From Vitellaria paradoxa (lineage: Eukaryota > Streptophyta > Magnoliopsida > Ericales > Sapotaceae), in the NCBI GenBank assembly GCA_019916065.1, contig CM034239.1:31520419-31584418 (forward strand): a stretch of DNA of 64,000 nt. The letters run 5' to 3'. Below are positions 23,301-34,072 of this stretch, in pieces. Below the pieces are notes generated by a model. It ran no database searches, was not told where the DNA came from, and saw nothing but the letters and a program-made list of their open reading frames with translations. The number at the start of each line of letters is the position of its first letter. Position 1 is the first letter of the stretch. The translations under genes were made by a program, and so were the position numbers.

Positions 23301-26300
23301 TCACTGTTTGGTCTGGAAATATATATAATGGTATATTATTTGTTATTATTATTATTTTTGGAAATGTACAGGCTGTGGGAGCTTGTTGGTATCTGCTAGG
23401 CATCCAAAGGGCAGCAAAATGCCTGAAGGAGCAGTGCAGAGAAACAAAGGGGTGTGGGCCGAGACTATTGGCTTGTGAAGAACCCATTTACTATGGAACC
23501 AGCAGCTTGGTGAGAGACAGAACAAGGCTGTTGTGGGGGGAAAACAGGCAAGCCAGGTCTGCTTGCATAGAGAGTACCGATAACTTTGACTACGGAGCTT
23601 ATAAATGGACTGTTCAACTTGTTACCAATGAAAGCCGGTTGGAGAAGATACTCTTTCCTATCTTCTGGGGTCTCATGACTCTCAGGTAATTACATATACA
23701 TATATATATATATATATAGCTCAGTTTGGAGTTCTGCTATTCATTGAAAAATACTGAAGATCTCTAAAAAATTATTTACTTTTTTATTTTATTGTACGAA
23801 TTATAAATTCACTTTTATTAAATTTTATTTATTTTTTTTTCACTCCAAACGTACTCATATATTTATATATACACACAATAATATATACCTATTTCTCTTT
23901 TCCTCCCTAAACATGGTATACCTAGTTTTTTTTTTTTATCAAATCTTAATTAAATGTTTAATATTTTAATTGTAATAATTAATACCTAATAATTTAAATT
24001 GTTGTAATGTGAGACCTCTTTCACCCTCATTCGTTTACAATTTCGTCATTAAATGTACATGGCATCATCAATTGAAAGAGTAAAATAATAAGTTGCGCAC
24101 GTGATATGAAATTTTAATAGAGGGTAAAGAAAAGGATTTCCAAGGGCTGCAGTGGAAACAATATTGGCCTCGACAATTCGTTTGTCCAAGTCCAGTTTTG
24201 AAAATTTATCCTTTTATACTAGAATACAAGTCAAGCCTAAATTTTTTTTGAATTGCCCTTGACTTAGGGTGTTGCCCAAGCCCAGAAACTTGTTGGGCTC
24301 ACCCATGGGCCGATCCTAAGTGAAAAAATTAAGAGTTGTGATTTGTTTACACTTTAATGGCATGTGACCTTTCACATTTTCATTGATTGTGATCCAAATG
24401 GAATGTTTTAACTTTTATTTTTATTTTGAAGATAATTTTAATTAAATTAAATTAGAACCATTTAATCAAATATAAACAAATTTTAACTCTTGATTTTTCA
24501 CTACACCCACTGTAGTTAATTTTTTTTTTTTACTACAACTCCTGAAACCCGAAAAAAAAAAAAAGATGATCCCTTTGCTAAAAATTGAATTATCAGTCTT
24601 TAATGTAGTTACGAAATTTACCTTATATAATTATTATCTCTTATGAAGTGTGTTATGTGAAACAGTACTTTCGGGAATTTGGAGAGCACAACTGATTGGT
24701 TAGAGGTGGTCTTTATTATAATAGTTCTAACGACAGGGCTCCTCCTGGTCACCATGTTGATTGGAAACATAAAGGTAGTCTTTCTTTTTTGTCTCCCCTT
24801 TTTTTTTTTTAATTTTTTTCGGTCAAGAATTCGTTAACAAAAAATAAAATTGTCTTTATCAAAAAAATTAAATTAAAATTTTAATTTATTATTGTAGAAC
24901 TCACTTTAATTAATTTATTTTTCTTTCATTTTGTCTTTACCTTCTTCAATATAAGTATATATATATATATTTTTTTTATCCCCCACTAAATCTTCAATCC
25001 CTTGGCATCGTTCAACCAATCTGATTGCCTGCAAAGAAATTTCTATGCTGCAAATTGAAAGGGGGGGGGGGGGGGGGTGACACAAACTCGGATGCACCAA
25101 TTTTCAGGTTGCTTGATATATAAGCAATCAGTCACTGAATTGCTTTGATGTGGTGTCTAGCCATTAGACGTCGAGGACAAATGGTGCTGGGGCCTTGCCA
25201 ACGTTCAATGATTAATAAAAAGGCTATGCCTACGTTCATTTACAGTTAGCATTGGGAGGGAAAGGAGCGCTAACCACTTTACTCTTTTGTCTTGTCATGT
25301 ATATGATAGATGGAAAATGATATATTATCAAAATTTACAGTGAGAATAAATAGTATGTATGATAAATACACGTCAGTGAATTATTATTTTGAAAATGATA
25401 GGTTAACAATCACTCTTACCATACTAGCAATAAGGGGACGTTTGGAGGTGCGTTTTTAGTACTTTTTAACCAAAAATTGTTAGTTATAATTTTTGATGTG
25501 TTTTAGTGAAATAAGTAACAATTTTTAGTAATTTTTTGTAACTTCTTAGTGTTTGACGAAATTTTTAGGAACTTTTAGCATTTTTAACAACTTCTGGCAA
25601 CTTTTAATAACTTTTAGTAATTTTTAACAACTTATTGATAATTTTTGAGTTCTAAAATTACTGTAACAGAGTGAAAAAGTGACAAAAATTGATGATTTAC
25701 CAAACACTCAATCATTAGAAGTTGGTAATTTTTTGTTAAATTTTTTTTACCAAACGACTAACAATTTTATGTTTTGGACTTCTAAAATTTTTAAAAAATT
25801 TAATTTTTTTTAAATTTCTCCAATTAAAATTTGTTTTGTGTCACTTTTATACTATTTTTTAGTTTTTTGAGACTTTTTTTTTTTTTTTGAAAAACTTTAA
25901 ACGCTTGTCTTCATATGATAAGAAAATTATGGAGGTGGTTGTTGCGATAAAAATTGCTAAAAATATCAAAAAATTTTTAAAATTGTGTAACATATTTTGT
26001 ACTTTTCGTACTTCGTGAAATTTTTACAAATTTATATATATGTACATATTCAACAACTTTTTACAAACTATAATAAATTCTTACAAATCTCAATATCATC
26101 CCACAAAACTCAATAATTTTTTTACAAATTTCAAAAACTTTTCTAGGCTTTCACTAAATTCTGATATAAAATCGTTCCGACGGATCTAAAAAAATTATTC
26201 GGACAATTTTTTTCTCTGAAAAGTTGATATAAAAGTAAAAAAATTTCACTATTGATCTCTGAAAAATATAATTTGGTGACTACGTGTTAAATATAAAAAA

Positions 26301-28551
26301 ATTACTTGAATCACATTTTTCATTATTTTTTATTTTGTTTGCCGTTCCGAGCTCACATATGTGTACGTGCATATATATTACTCTATATGTCTAAGGAGGG
26401 GGGCCGGGCCTATGGACTGGTACGTGCACAAGCACATTAACAATGTTACGGGAGGGCCTAGGACTTTGTTTTGTATCAATAATGGCAAGGCGACGTCCAT
26501 ATATATATATATACATATGTTTGGAGAATATATAATCAACTATGTAAAAAAAATAAAAATAAAAATTAAAAATTATACTTTTTCAACTTTCTAATTTCAA
26601 CTGTAACGGTAAGGTGTTACTTCTGGTTTATAACTCTCTCTTTATATATGAAAACTGACAATGTGAGTGATCACATAAAATTTAAAAAAAAAACGTCATC
26701 AGGCTAATTAATCAAATTTTTATATACAAAAAAAGTGAATCTAGCTTAGCTTAGCTAGTTTGAGAAACCATGCATGTATAATTTTTGACAAATATATATA
26801 TGTGTATATGTATATATCATGAATGAATGCAGGTATTCTTGCATGCAACAACGTCGAAGAAACAGGCAATGCAGTTGAAGATGAGGAACATAGAGTGGTG
26901 GATGAGGAAGAGGCACTTGCCACAGGGCTTCAGGCAGAGAGTACGGAATTACGAAAGGCAGCGTTGGGCGGCGATGCGCGGCGTTGATGAATGTGAGATG
27001 ATCAGAAACCTCCCCGAAGGCCTTAGGAGGGACATCAAGTACCATCTCTGCTTAGATTTGGTCAGACAGGTAACCATATATCATCTATGTGTAATATAAT
27101 CAATTAAATAACGTAGCTATTTATCAACTTATTTAAGTGACTTTGAACCCCTCAATTATTAATACCGCACGGGGATTAAATAAATTCTCAGCGCGTGATT
27201 ACCACGCCCACAGTTTTCTCCCTTCACTATCCTGCAATCAAAGAAAATAGTGAAAAAATAGGTTGGGATGGGACCAAAAGAAATTTTAGTCAGTTAAAAA
27301 TTTAAATAATATTTTAATAAGAGAGAATTCTATAAATAAATAATAATGAACGTATCTTATTTAGTGAAATTCTTAAACTATACATAAGTTAAGAAAAGTA
27401 GAAATCAGTAGGGCACATATTTGACAATAAAATTATATTAATCTCACTAACTTACTCATTTTTTTAATAATTACGATGATGGTTTACTTTATAGTTAATG
27501 TGTGTTGTTACTTTCAGAGTGATAGATAAGGTGTAACATATTTGAGAGAATAACTATTATATCATATTTTCTATTAACAAAATAATGAATTACCTAAATT
27601 ATAATAAAGAACTAGTCGAATTATAATATTACCTTATAATTAGAATTGAACTACAACTAAATTATTTCAAGCTAGTACCTAGTTTTTGAGGTCGAGAATA
27701 AATCATGGTCGGGGCCGATCTCTCAAGTCTGCACTTGAGCTTAGGAATGACTGTTACATGTCTAGTAAATATATTTTTTTTTACCAACAAATACAATTAA
27801 TTTGTAGCTAGCTAATAAGTCAATCCAATTCGGTTTCAGGTACCCTTGTTTCAACACATGGATAATCTCGTTCTTGAGAATATATGCGACCGGGTGAAGT
27901 CCCTCATATTCACAAAGGGAGAAACAGTAAGTCTCAGTAATACTTATACAGTTGATTAGTAATTTAATATGCTCGTTCAGGCATCATAAATATATATATA
28001 TATAATTGACTTGTTAATTATAAATGATAATGTAGATAACGAGAGAAGGTGACCCAGTTCAGAGAATGCTATTTATAGTGAGGGGACATCTGCAGAGCAG
28101 CCAGGTTCTAAGAGACGGCGTGAAGAGTTGTTGCATGTTAGGGCCCGGAAACTTCAGCGGAGACGAGCTCTTGTCGTGGTGCCTCCGGAGACCCTTCGTG
28201 GAGAGACTCCCGCCATCGTCGTCGACGTTGGTCACCCTCGAAACCACAGAAGCGTTCGGACTCGAAGCGGAGGACGTGAAGTACGTCACCCAACACTTCC
28301 GGTACACGTTTGTCAACGACAAGGTGAAGAGGAGCGCCCGATACTACTCGCCGGGATGGAGGACTTGGGCTGCGGTGGCGATTCAGTTGGCTTGGAGGAG
28401 GTACAAGCACAGATTGACCCTCACTTCCTTGTCGTTTATTCGGCCGAGAAGACCCTTGTCCCGGTGTTCTTCGCTTGGGGAGGACAGGCTGAGGCTTTAC
28501 ACTGCTTTGTTGACTTCGCCAAAGCCCAATCAAGATGATTTTGACTTCTGA
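16794..28551 (+). CDS. CNGC4: Cyclic nucleotide-gated ion channel 4 (CNGC4), seven exons
   Basis: Spliced CDS: 16794-17339, 21703-21918, 23372-23685, 24666-24774, 26833-27069, 27840-27926 and 28036-28551. It encodes 674 residues, close to the ~690 of Arabidopsis CNGC4, and all introns are GT-AG. It is a plasma-membrane Ca2+-permeable channel subunit. In Arabidopsis CNGC4 (HLM1/DND2) pairs with CNGC2 in immune and developmental calcium signalling. Visible features: acidic N terminus (13-37), six transmembrane segments starting near 75, Cys-rich S5-pore loop, filter STFGNL (359-364), S6 and C-linker, a cyclic-nucleotide-binding cassette (about 508-553) with GPGNFSGDELLSWCL, and a CaM-binding IQ motif IQLAWRRYKHR (619-629). 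The start was chosen because MASEQE matches the family's N terminus. CNGC2 is the nearest alternative, but the GNL filter and acidic start favour CNGC4. Confidence 0.95.
17480..17850 (+). repeat. MITE-like repeat, copy 1
   Basis: The order of phrases TTTTTCAGAGATAAATA, GATTTTATATCAGAATTTA, GTTTGTAAAAAATTATTG and ATATATATAAATT is repeated in reverse complement at 25935-26345 in intron 4. No clear terminal inverted repeat or TSD was found. Confidence 0.55.
18541..18808 (+). mobile_element. SINE A (Au-SINE-like, tRNA-derived)
   Basis: The head has an A-box-like region (about 18560) and a B box AGGTTCGACTCTCC. The shared 3' body has TGGTTTACTACCTCGTGG and GTAGCGGCTGCG. It is flanked by AAGAATCATTCTATTTT at 18523-18539 and 18809-18825. 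The Au-SINE label is from memory of that family's 3' region. Confidence 0.75.
18827..19091 (+). mobile_element. SINE B (Au-SINE-like), directly behind SINE A
   Basis: It has an A box (TAGTTGAGTTGG) and a B box (GGGTTCAACTCC), and a 3' body homologous to SINE A (CTGGTTTACTTCCTCGTGG). The third copy of the target, AAGAATCATTCTATT, lies at 19092-19106, so two elements of one family used the same site. Confidence 0.78.
20361..20757. repeat. ~95-bp direct duplication flanking a tRNA-like scrap
   Basis: The segment from TATTTATTTATTT through GCAGTCACATT occurs at about 20361-20468 and again at about 20658-20752. Between them a minus-strand stretch (about 20590-20655) has TTGGCCGAGTGGT and CCCGGGTTCAAC, resembling tRNA-type A and B boxes. 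It may be a mobile insertion with a long flanking duplication. Confidence 0.5.
21260..21560 (+). repeat. MITE-like stretch, possible further copy
   Basis: It shares phrases such as GATGAATAGTAAAAAT, TTTGTAAAAATTTTATT and a GTTTT...ACG...TTTATGACATTTTG pattern with the 17480 and 26345 copies. It is more diverged. Confidence 0.35.
21703..21918 (+). CDS. CNGC4: CNGC4 exon 2 (residues 183-254)
   Basis: It encodes the end of S3, the S4 region with FLFQYLPKIYHSVCLLRRM and the start of S5 (GTVWWGIALNMIAYFVASH). The acceptor TTGCAG and donor CAC|GTAAGT are strong. Phase 0 at both ends. Confidence 0.93.
21919..23371 (+). other. CNGC4 intron 2
   Basis: AT-rich. It contains (CTTAGG)n at 22078-22104, two loosely repeated phrases around 22740-22900 (GATAAAAAATGAAATAAAAT type) and an (AT)n run at 23094-23108. 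No coding content. Confidence 0.8.
22078..22104. repeat. (CTTAGG)n hexanucleotide run
   Basis: About 4.5 units of CTTAGG, decaying into CTTAG. It resembles the TTAGGC telomere motif of nematodes but is most simply a short microsatellite. Confidence 0.85.
23372..23685 (+). CDS. CNGC4: CNGC4 exon 3 (residues 255-358 and part of 359)
   Basis: It encodes the rest of S5, the long extracellular loop with conserved cysteines (CLKEQC, CGPRLLAC) and the pore helix LFPIFWGLMTL. It ends in phase 2 at CTCAG|GTAAT, so the Ser that opens the filter is split by the intron. Confidence 0.93.
23686..24665 (+). other. CNGC4 intron 3
   Basis: AT-rich, with an (AT)n run at 23696-23719. Nothing else is recognised. 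Confidence 0.8.
24666..24774 (+). CDS. CNGC4: CNGC4 exon 4 (filter and S6)
   Basis: It completes Ser359 and encodes TFGNLEST and the S6 helix VVFIIIVLTTGLLLVTMLIG. The GNL filter replaces the GQN or GQG of most plant CNGCs and is the group IVb CNGC4 type. Donor AAG|GTAGTC. This short exon is easily missed by ORF finding. Confidence 0.93.
25061..25077 (+). repeat. G17 homopolymer
   Basis: Seventeen consecutive G on the transcribed sense strand inside intron 4. Confidence 0.85.
25935..26345 (-). repeat. MITE-like repeat, copy 2 (inverted relative to copy 1)
   Basis: On the minus strand it matches 17480-17850 through the phrases TTTTTCAGAGATCAATAGTGAAA and GATTTTATATCAGAATTTA, in the same order. 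Confidence 0.55.
26833..27069 (+). CDS. CNGC4: CNGC4 exon 5 (C-linker)
   Basis: It encodes residues 396-474, a highly conserved C-linker: VFLHATTSKKQAMQLKMRN, RQRVRNYERQRWAAMRG and YHLCLDLVRQ. This part couples ligand or calmodulin input to the gate. Phase 0 at both ends. Confidence 0.93.
27070..27839 (+). other. CNGC4 intron 5
   Basis: AT-rich. No repeat family or coding sequence is recognised. Confidence 0.8.
27840..27926 (+). CDS. CNGC4: CNGC4 exon 6
   Basis: It encodes residues 475-503, VPLFQHMDNLVLENICDRV and LIFTKGET, the start of the cyclic-nucleotide-binding domain. 87 bp, donor ACA|GTAAGT. The 109-bp intron that follows is the shortest in the gene. Confidence 0.93.
28036..28551 (+). 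CDS. CNGC4: CNGC4 exon 7 (binding domain to stop)
   Basis: It encodes residues 504-674: EGDPVQRMLFIVRGHL, the phosphate-binding cassette region GPGNFSGDELLSW, PPSSSTLVTLETTEAFGL, then the CaM-binding and IQ region and the tail ending QDDFDF before TGA. The exon is GC-rich compared with its flanks. Confidence 0.95.
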   Translation: MTREGDPVQRMLFIVRGHLQSSQVLRDGVKSCCMLGPGNFSGDELLSWCLRRPFVERLPPSSSTLVTLETTEAFGLEAEDVKYVTQHFRYTFVNDKVKRSARYYSPGWRTWAAVAIQLAWRRYKHRLTLTSLSFIRPRRPLSRCSSLGEDRLRLYTALLTSPKPNQDDFDF

Positions 28552-29465
28552 ATATTCATCTTCGTTCAAGAATTAGCAGAAACAGGGCATTCTGGTAGCA
28601 GTAGCTAGATGCCCTCGCATTCTTTCCTTGTCTATTTTTTTCTTGGATCTAGCAGAGATTGGAAGAGAGACGACAGTGAAAGAGATGTGCCAGTGCTTGA
28701 TTAGACCTTGTATGTATGTACGTAAAACCTCGAGATTCACTGGATTAGTAGTAATATTTATTGTTATAGATCGGTTGAGCCATTCACATTCTGTTAACTA
28801 TAAGCAATGCCATTTACGGACCAAATCAGAAATATCAAACGAGGGGTTAAAATACTTAAACCTATTACAACGAATTTTGGCAAGAGACAATTGCTTACAT
28901 TTTAAAATTTTTAATTAATATAAGACATATACCTATAATAATTCTAGCGAGGTCATTGTCATAAGGTAGTTTTACCCTATTGCTATTCAAAGCCATCGAT
29001 ATCCGCAAGCATAATGGGCAAAAGACAAGCTCATAAATGGGGTGTGTTATAAGCAACTCGAAACTTGCTTAAATTTGATTTTAAATATAAATGAATTAAA
29101 CTTAAAACATAAATTTAATTTTTAGTTCAACTAAAATTTAATTTGATACATTATTACTCTAATGTAAAACATCAAACTATTCAAGTTTAAGTTAAAATCA
29201 ATTTAATCAAAAGTTTTCTCACGCTCAAACTTAAACTAAATGAATTAAAACCTAAATGAATTTCTTAAACTTGTCAAGTTTAATAAGTCTAATTCAATCA
29301 CCCTATTATGCATTTGACTTGATTTGGTTAATTTACACTCCTACTAGTGATAAGGGCGAAAGACAATTACAAAAGTAACATAAAATTTTGAAAAAGGCAA
29401 GCAAGATTTGTGTCTCCAGCATTAGTCTGATTCAAATAGGATTAGAGAAAGAGAAACTGTATATA
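28552..29465 (+). other. 3' flank of CNGC4, including its 3' UTR
   Basis: No canonical AATAAA was found close to the stop; AATATTTATTG near 28750 is a possible weak signal. From 29040 to 29300 the sequence is AT-rich. No gene or repeat is supported up to the solo LTR. The open frame at 28628-28918 has no family similarity. Confidence 0.5.
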
Positions 29466-30229
29466 TGTCACGTCCCTAATTTTCATAACCCGAATGCCTA
29501 AGAGTGACTTAGGATTAATTGTTTGAGTATAAAAATAAGATGATAATAACAAGCTGTCACACCCCAAATTTTTTTTCTCCAAACTGGATTGACTCACAAT
29601 AAAAATTTAAAGTATTCAAAACCACTTGTTTATCTCAAACAATATTTATAAGTCATTAGACTGAATCATTTGATGGGATCAACTACAGGGCACAAAATAA
29701 AAATAAAGAATAGTATTACAGAGCCTTCTAAATGTCCCAACCATGCGATTAATATTACATACCAAATAAAGTAAATTAGGTCTAATCTTAATAATTACAA
29801 TCATCCAACAATTATTATTATAGACCACAATAATAAATAAGTCTTCCAGTGCTGCGCAAGAAAAATAATTAACTCTGCTGGTGGAATATTTAAGAGAAAT
29901 TAATCTCTTTCTAACTCATCTTCAGTATCCCTGTGCTTAATATCCTGAAAAAAAAATATTCCCACAAGGGATGAGCTACTAAAGCCCAGTAATCAGAATC
30001 TCTTAGGTGCCTATATGCAGTGGTTGTAATGCTACACTGTATTAGGTGACCCACAATAGTGAATGTGATTAGGCGGTATACTGTTTATGCAACAATTAAT
30101 TCAATAGATCCCAACTGAATAATGTAAATTATACTTACAACAGTTCGATGAAACCATCACCGCAACTACTATTTAACTTATATGTAAAAAAAAAAAAAGT
30201 TAAATGTTGATGTGTGTACCACAATGAAA

Positions 30230-30300
30230 TCTGTGTCGCAGTGGTAGGGATTTCAGATTCAAATCTTCAAGGTCTCAAGATCAAACCCCGTAGCGATACA
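30230..30300 (+). other. tRNA-like module A inside the solo LTR (antisense to the LTR)
   Basis: TCGCAGTGGTAGGG and GATCAAACCCC are A-box-like and B-box-like elements about 50 bp apart. An AT tail follows. It is conserved at 49411-49497 in the other LTR. Confidence 0.5.
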
Positions 30301-31054
30301 GGTTTCATATATATATATATTTTTATAAAATATCCATCAAGAGGAACTAAATATAATTAAATAATTCTAACACATTATTCACACATGAGCAAGACAGGTT
30401 GCCAATCATAGTAAAATTTGATAAATGAGTTTAATCTAGATCCTCCTAAGATAATCATACTCCTATCCTCCTCAACCCCTAGCTTTGGGAACCAGTGACT
30501 TTACGGGCTTAGCATTCAATGCATTCCGACAGTGTCACCCACCAAAAATCTAGCCATCGTGACCGGCTACCTGACTGGCCAAGTCAGAATGGAGCATCTC
30601 CCAAATAAAATGCATATGTTCCCATCTCCATCTAAAAAGCCATTTCTACCCACCCATCACCCCATTGCCAAAAAAAATGACTTTAGCACTGAGTGCCTTA
30701 ATTTATTTTCACCCCTTGGCATTCCAAGGGTATCTTGTATGGCAATCAGATATTTTTAATAACCACCGGCAATGTTCCTGGGTGATGAATCCGAAGTAGG
30801 ATTATTCAGTCACATACAATATACTTTAAGTATTTTATCTCAATTCAAAATTTATTAATAATTTACAATAAATTAAAGATTAAACATAATCACCAACATT
30901 ATTGTCACAAAGGTAGGTATCACATGTAAATTAATAAGTAGCAAGTAACTAAAAAAATTAGGAATTCGAATTAGTATTTTAGTTAATTTTTTAACAAGTT
31001 TGCCGTACTAACCTTGATAAAAATAAAATTATTTCTAATGGTATATTAATTAAG

Positions 31055-31135
31055 CTGAGGTTGGCAGCTTAGTGGGTGGGCGACCTTAATTGCGATTTGA
31101 AGTCGCGAGTTTGAACCTCATTGGCTGCGATCTCG
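31055..31135 (+). other. tRNA-like module B inside the solo LTR (antisense to the LTR)
   Basis: CAGCTTAGTGGGTGGG (A-box-like) and GAGTTTGAACCTC (B-box-like) are followed by T-rich runs. The homologous module at 48580-48665 has better box matches. Confidence 0.5.
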
Positions 31136-33260
31136 ATTTTTGCCTCTTTTTCCTTTTTATTTTATTATTTTATGGAATATAAAGATAGTAAATAACTCTT
31201 TAGACTTATATTTAATTTTAGAAAAATTTATAAGTTTTATTTTATTTGAATAAATTTCCAATCATCATCTTATTTATAACCAAACCCTTATCGTAGGTTT
31301 TCAGCTTCAAGATATCCACAAATATCCATAAAATTATTCCAATATTTAGGAAGGTATTAAATAAGTTTCATTAAATTCACTTAATCATAAAAATATAGTT
31401 ATATAACTTGCTAGGTAGACAAAACAATGCCTAAAAGAATCAATTAAAATAAATCAAATTTATTTAAGGAAGACCAAATGAGGAAAGAACAAAAGTCCAT
31501 TGTTTCATTTGAGCATTTTTATCAAATACTTGGTTCTACTTAGCCATATTAGTTTGAATAACCAACTATCTATGATGAAACTGATTGTCTAAATCAGTTA
31601 TCATAAATAAATGATACATAATATCCAGTTTAAAATAATTTCATATCAATTGGAAAATAACTAACTAGCATCAACTTAACAGTCTACTTTAGTATTATAT
31701 CAAATAGTATAAGTGTTTTACTATATCAGGCCTTGTGAATAAAATTACACATCAATAGAATTTATTAACATGACAATAATTAACAGAAGGAAATTGCAAA
31801 ATTTAAATAAATCTTTAAACATAATATAAAAATATCCAAACAAGCATCAATTAAAGGCTAAGCAGAGACAGCAGCTTAAAAGAAAATTCAAATAAAATAG
31901 AGCAGAAGTCTAATATCTATAAACTTTATATCTATAGAAACTAGACTTCAAGACCTACAACTTTCATATTTTACACTTTTTAAAATTCTAAGGTCTAAAG
32001 TACAAAAATAGCCTTGAATTTAGTTTATTTAGAAGATATAGTTTTACACGTGCTCAGTATTTTGAGCATAACTTTTGACTTACAAATTGGATTGATGTAA
32101 TTCTTTTTGAGTTGGAAAGAAAACTTAAATGGCTACAACTTTTATGTTTTAGCCGAAGCCTAATTCCACCGTTTTAGGGGTTAGAAGTACATCAGAAGTT
32201 ACAAACAAAGAGCTGTCAGCATGCTAAGTTACATCAGTCAAAGTTTTGGCTTCCATACCCCTAATATGCGGGTATTTATTTTTATCACAATCAAGTCTCA
32301 TACTTCAAACTCAGAAAAGGCATCAAATACATTTTAGGAAGTTCGTCATCCTACCTCAATGAAGATATTGGTGACCAAGCCTATGAAGGAAAAAAGAGTT
32401 GAGCTTTGAACACCACCCAATTAGAAAATTTCAAGCCTTTCTTCTTCCTCCAAGCAACACCTAATCTCTAACCATACTAAATAAAAATATATATTTTTTC
32501 TCTCTTATTTTTTTCTTCTCTTTGAAGGCACACAATTTATAAGAATCATGGGAGTGTAGAGAAAATTATTGGTGGAGAAAATAACCTCCACTTCACATAC
32601 TTGAAAACAATTAAGGTAAGATAATGCATATACAATAGGTAGTATGATCCAAGAATTATGCTTACTTTTTGACTATCTAACCATATAATTTAAGAGAGGT
32701 ATTGGAGGATGGATGAAGATGGATGGCATGATCTGGGAATCATGCTAGCTTTTTGACAAATTAAACAAATTATTTAAAAGATTCTTTAGGTGTTTAAATT
32801 ATGCTAGCTACGTAATTTGGAAGAATGCTTTAAAGTCATCAATGTAGGGTCTTCTTTTTGACTAATTAGCCACCTAATTTGAGAGATTGTGAGAAATGTA
32901 TAGGAGATGGAAAGTGAAGTTGCCGGGAAATAATTTAGAGCTACTATTTATGAGTCAACTCAATGAGTGATAAAATGAGTTGAAGTGAGTTGAGGTGAGT
33001 CAAAGAAAAGGGTTGACCCATGGGTTAATGGACTTGGGTTGAACCAATTAGGTAATTGGGCTAGGAATTGTTTGGATAAAAGTTTAGAAATTCTACATTA
33101 AACTCCCACATAGGGTGAAATTAAATCCGAAAATCTTTCTAACTAATTTTTATCATTCCATAAATTTTCAAATGCTCAATTTTCTAGATTTTTACTGTAA
33201 TAAATATCACCACCACACTTAAGCAAATTATTTAAGAGAAAAAAAATTCAGGTTATTACA

Positions 33261-33472
33261 ATATATTGATTGAATAAGTAGCATAATACAATTCTATAAA
33301 AGATATAAATTGGACTTCACATTTTAAATATTGTTTAATAGTATGGCTACAACCTATTTGGGCTATAGGGAGATGATTAATAAACAGTCTTAACTATGAT
33401 AAGACTCTAACCCAGCAAATCATAAAGTGATTTTATCAATGAAGGGCAAGTCCTTGATAGTTTACTTATTAT
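33261..33472. other. Short AT-rich spacer
   Basis: It holds the right ATATA duplication of the solo LTR; nothing else is recognised. Confidence 0.6.
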
Positions 33473-34072
33473 TGTTAGGGCTATAATTGTAAAATTGATA
33501 AATTCATAGTTGAAATAGAGTTTTGTTACTTGTAAACTTAAACGTAGGGCTACGATGTTAAAGTTTCAAGTCAGAATAAATTGTAACTGCAGAATAAGTT
33601 TAAAAGGCTGTAAAATACGGAACAAGCCACTTTAGCCATTTCACAAGAAGCTCATGGGATAGCGTGGGATAATACCAAGGGTAGGTTTTGAAGGCATGGC
33701 CGTGCAGAAAGATCACTTTAAGTCACAGGATGACTGTCGGAAGGTAGTAGGATGACTTATCCCACGAGATTCGTGGTTTTTGTCTTCTAGGCTATATTTT
33801 AGAAAGCCTACGCATCCGAACTTCATTCCCCATATATACTGGGATGCACCTAGGGTTTTCCACAGAGAGAAGCAACTTCAGAAAAAAAAGAAAGTGCAAT
33901 TGCATAGTGCTCTCTCAATCACTTAGCCAAAAATCATCACTACAAGAAAAAGCATTTTTAGCGACCATTTTTCACGACCAAAACTAAATTTGGTCGCTAA
34001 ATATTAGTTTTTAGCGGCTAAATATTAGTTTTTAGCGACTAAACATCATTTGGTCGCTAATAATTTATATTT

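Larger units (their letters stand above)
24775..26832 (+). other. CNGC4 intron 4
   Basis: It contains a G17 run (25061-25077), repeated TAACTTTTAGTAA-type phrases at 25450-25760 and an inverted MITE-like copy (25935-26345). No coding content. Confidence 0.8.
29466..33260 (-). repeat. Solo LTR of the Tekay-like gypsy family
   Basis: 3795 bp. On the minus strand it begins TGTAATAACCTGAATTTTT and ends with ...GTGACA. It matches the 3' LTR at 46558-50230 in order along its length, but with many differences. ATATA target duplications lie at 29461-29465 and 33261-33265. With no internal region, it most likely arose by LTR-LTR recombination. Confidence 0.92.

Noticed and set aside
28066..28569. Long open frames on both strands overlapping CNGC4 exon 7
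   Set aside because: Only the + frame in phase with the CNGC4 splice pattern (28036-28551) has family similarity. The others are shadows of GC-rich coding sequence.
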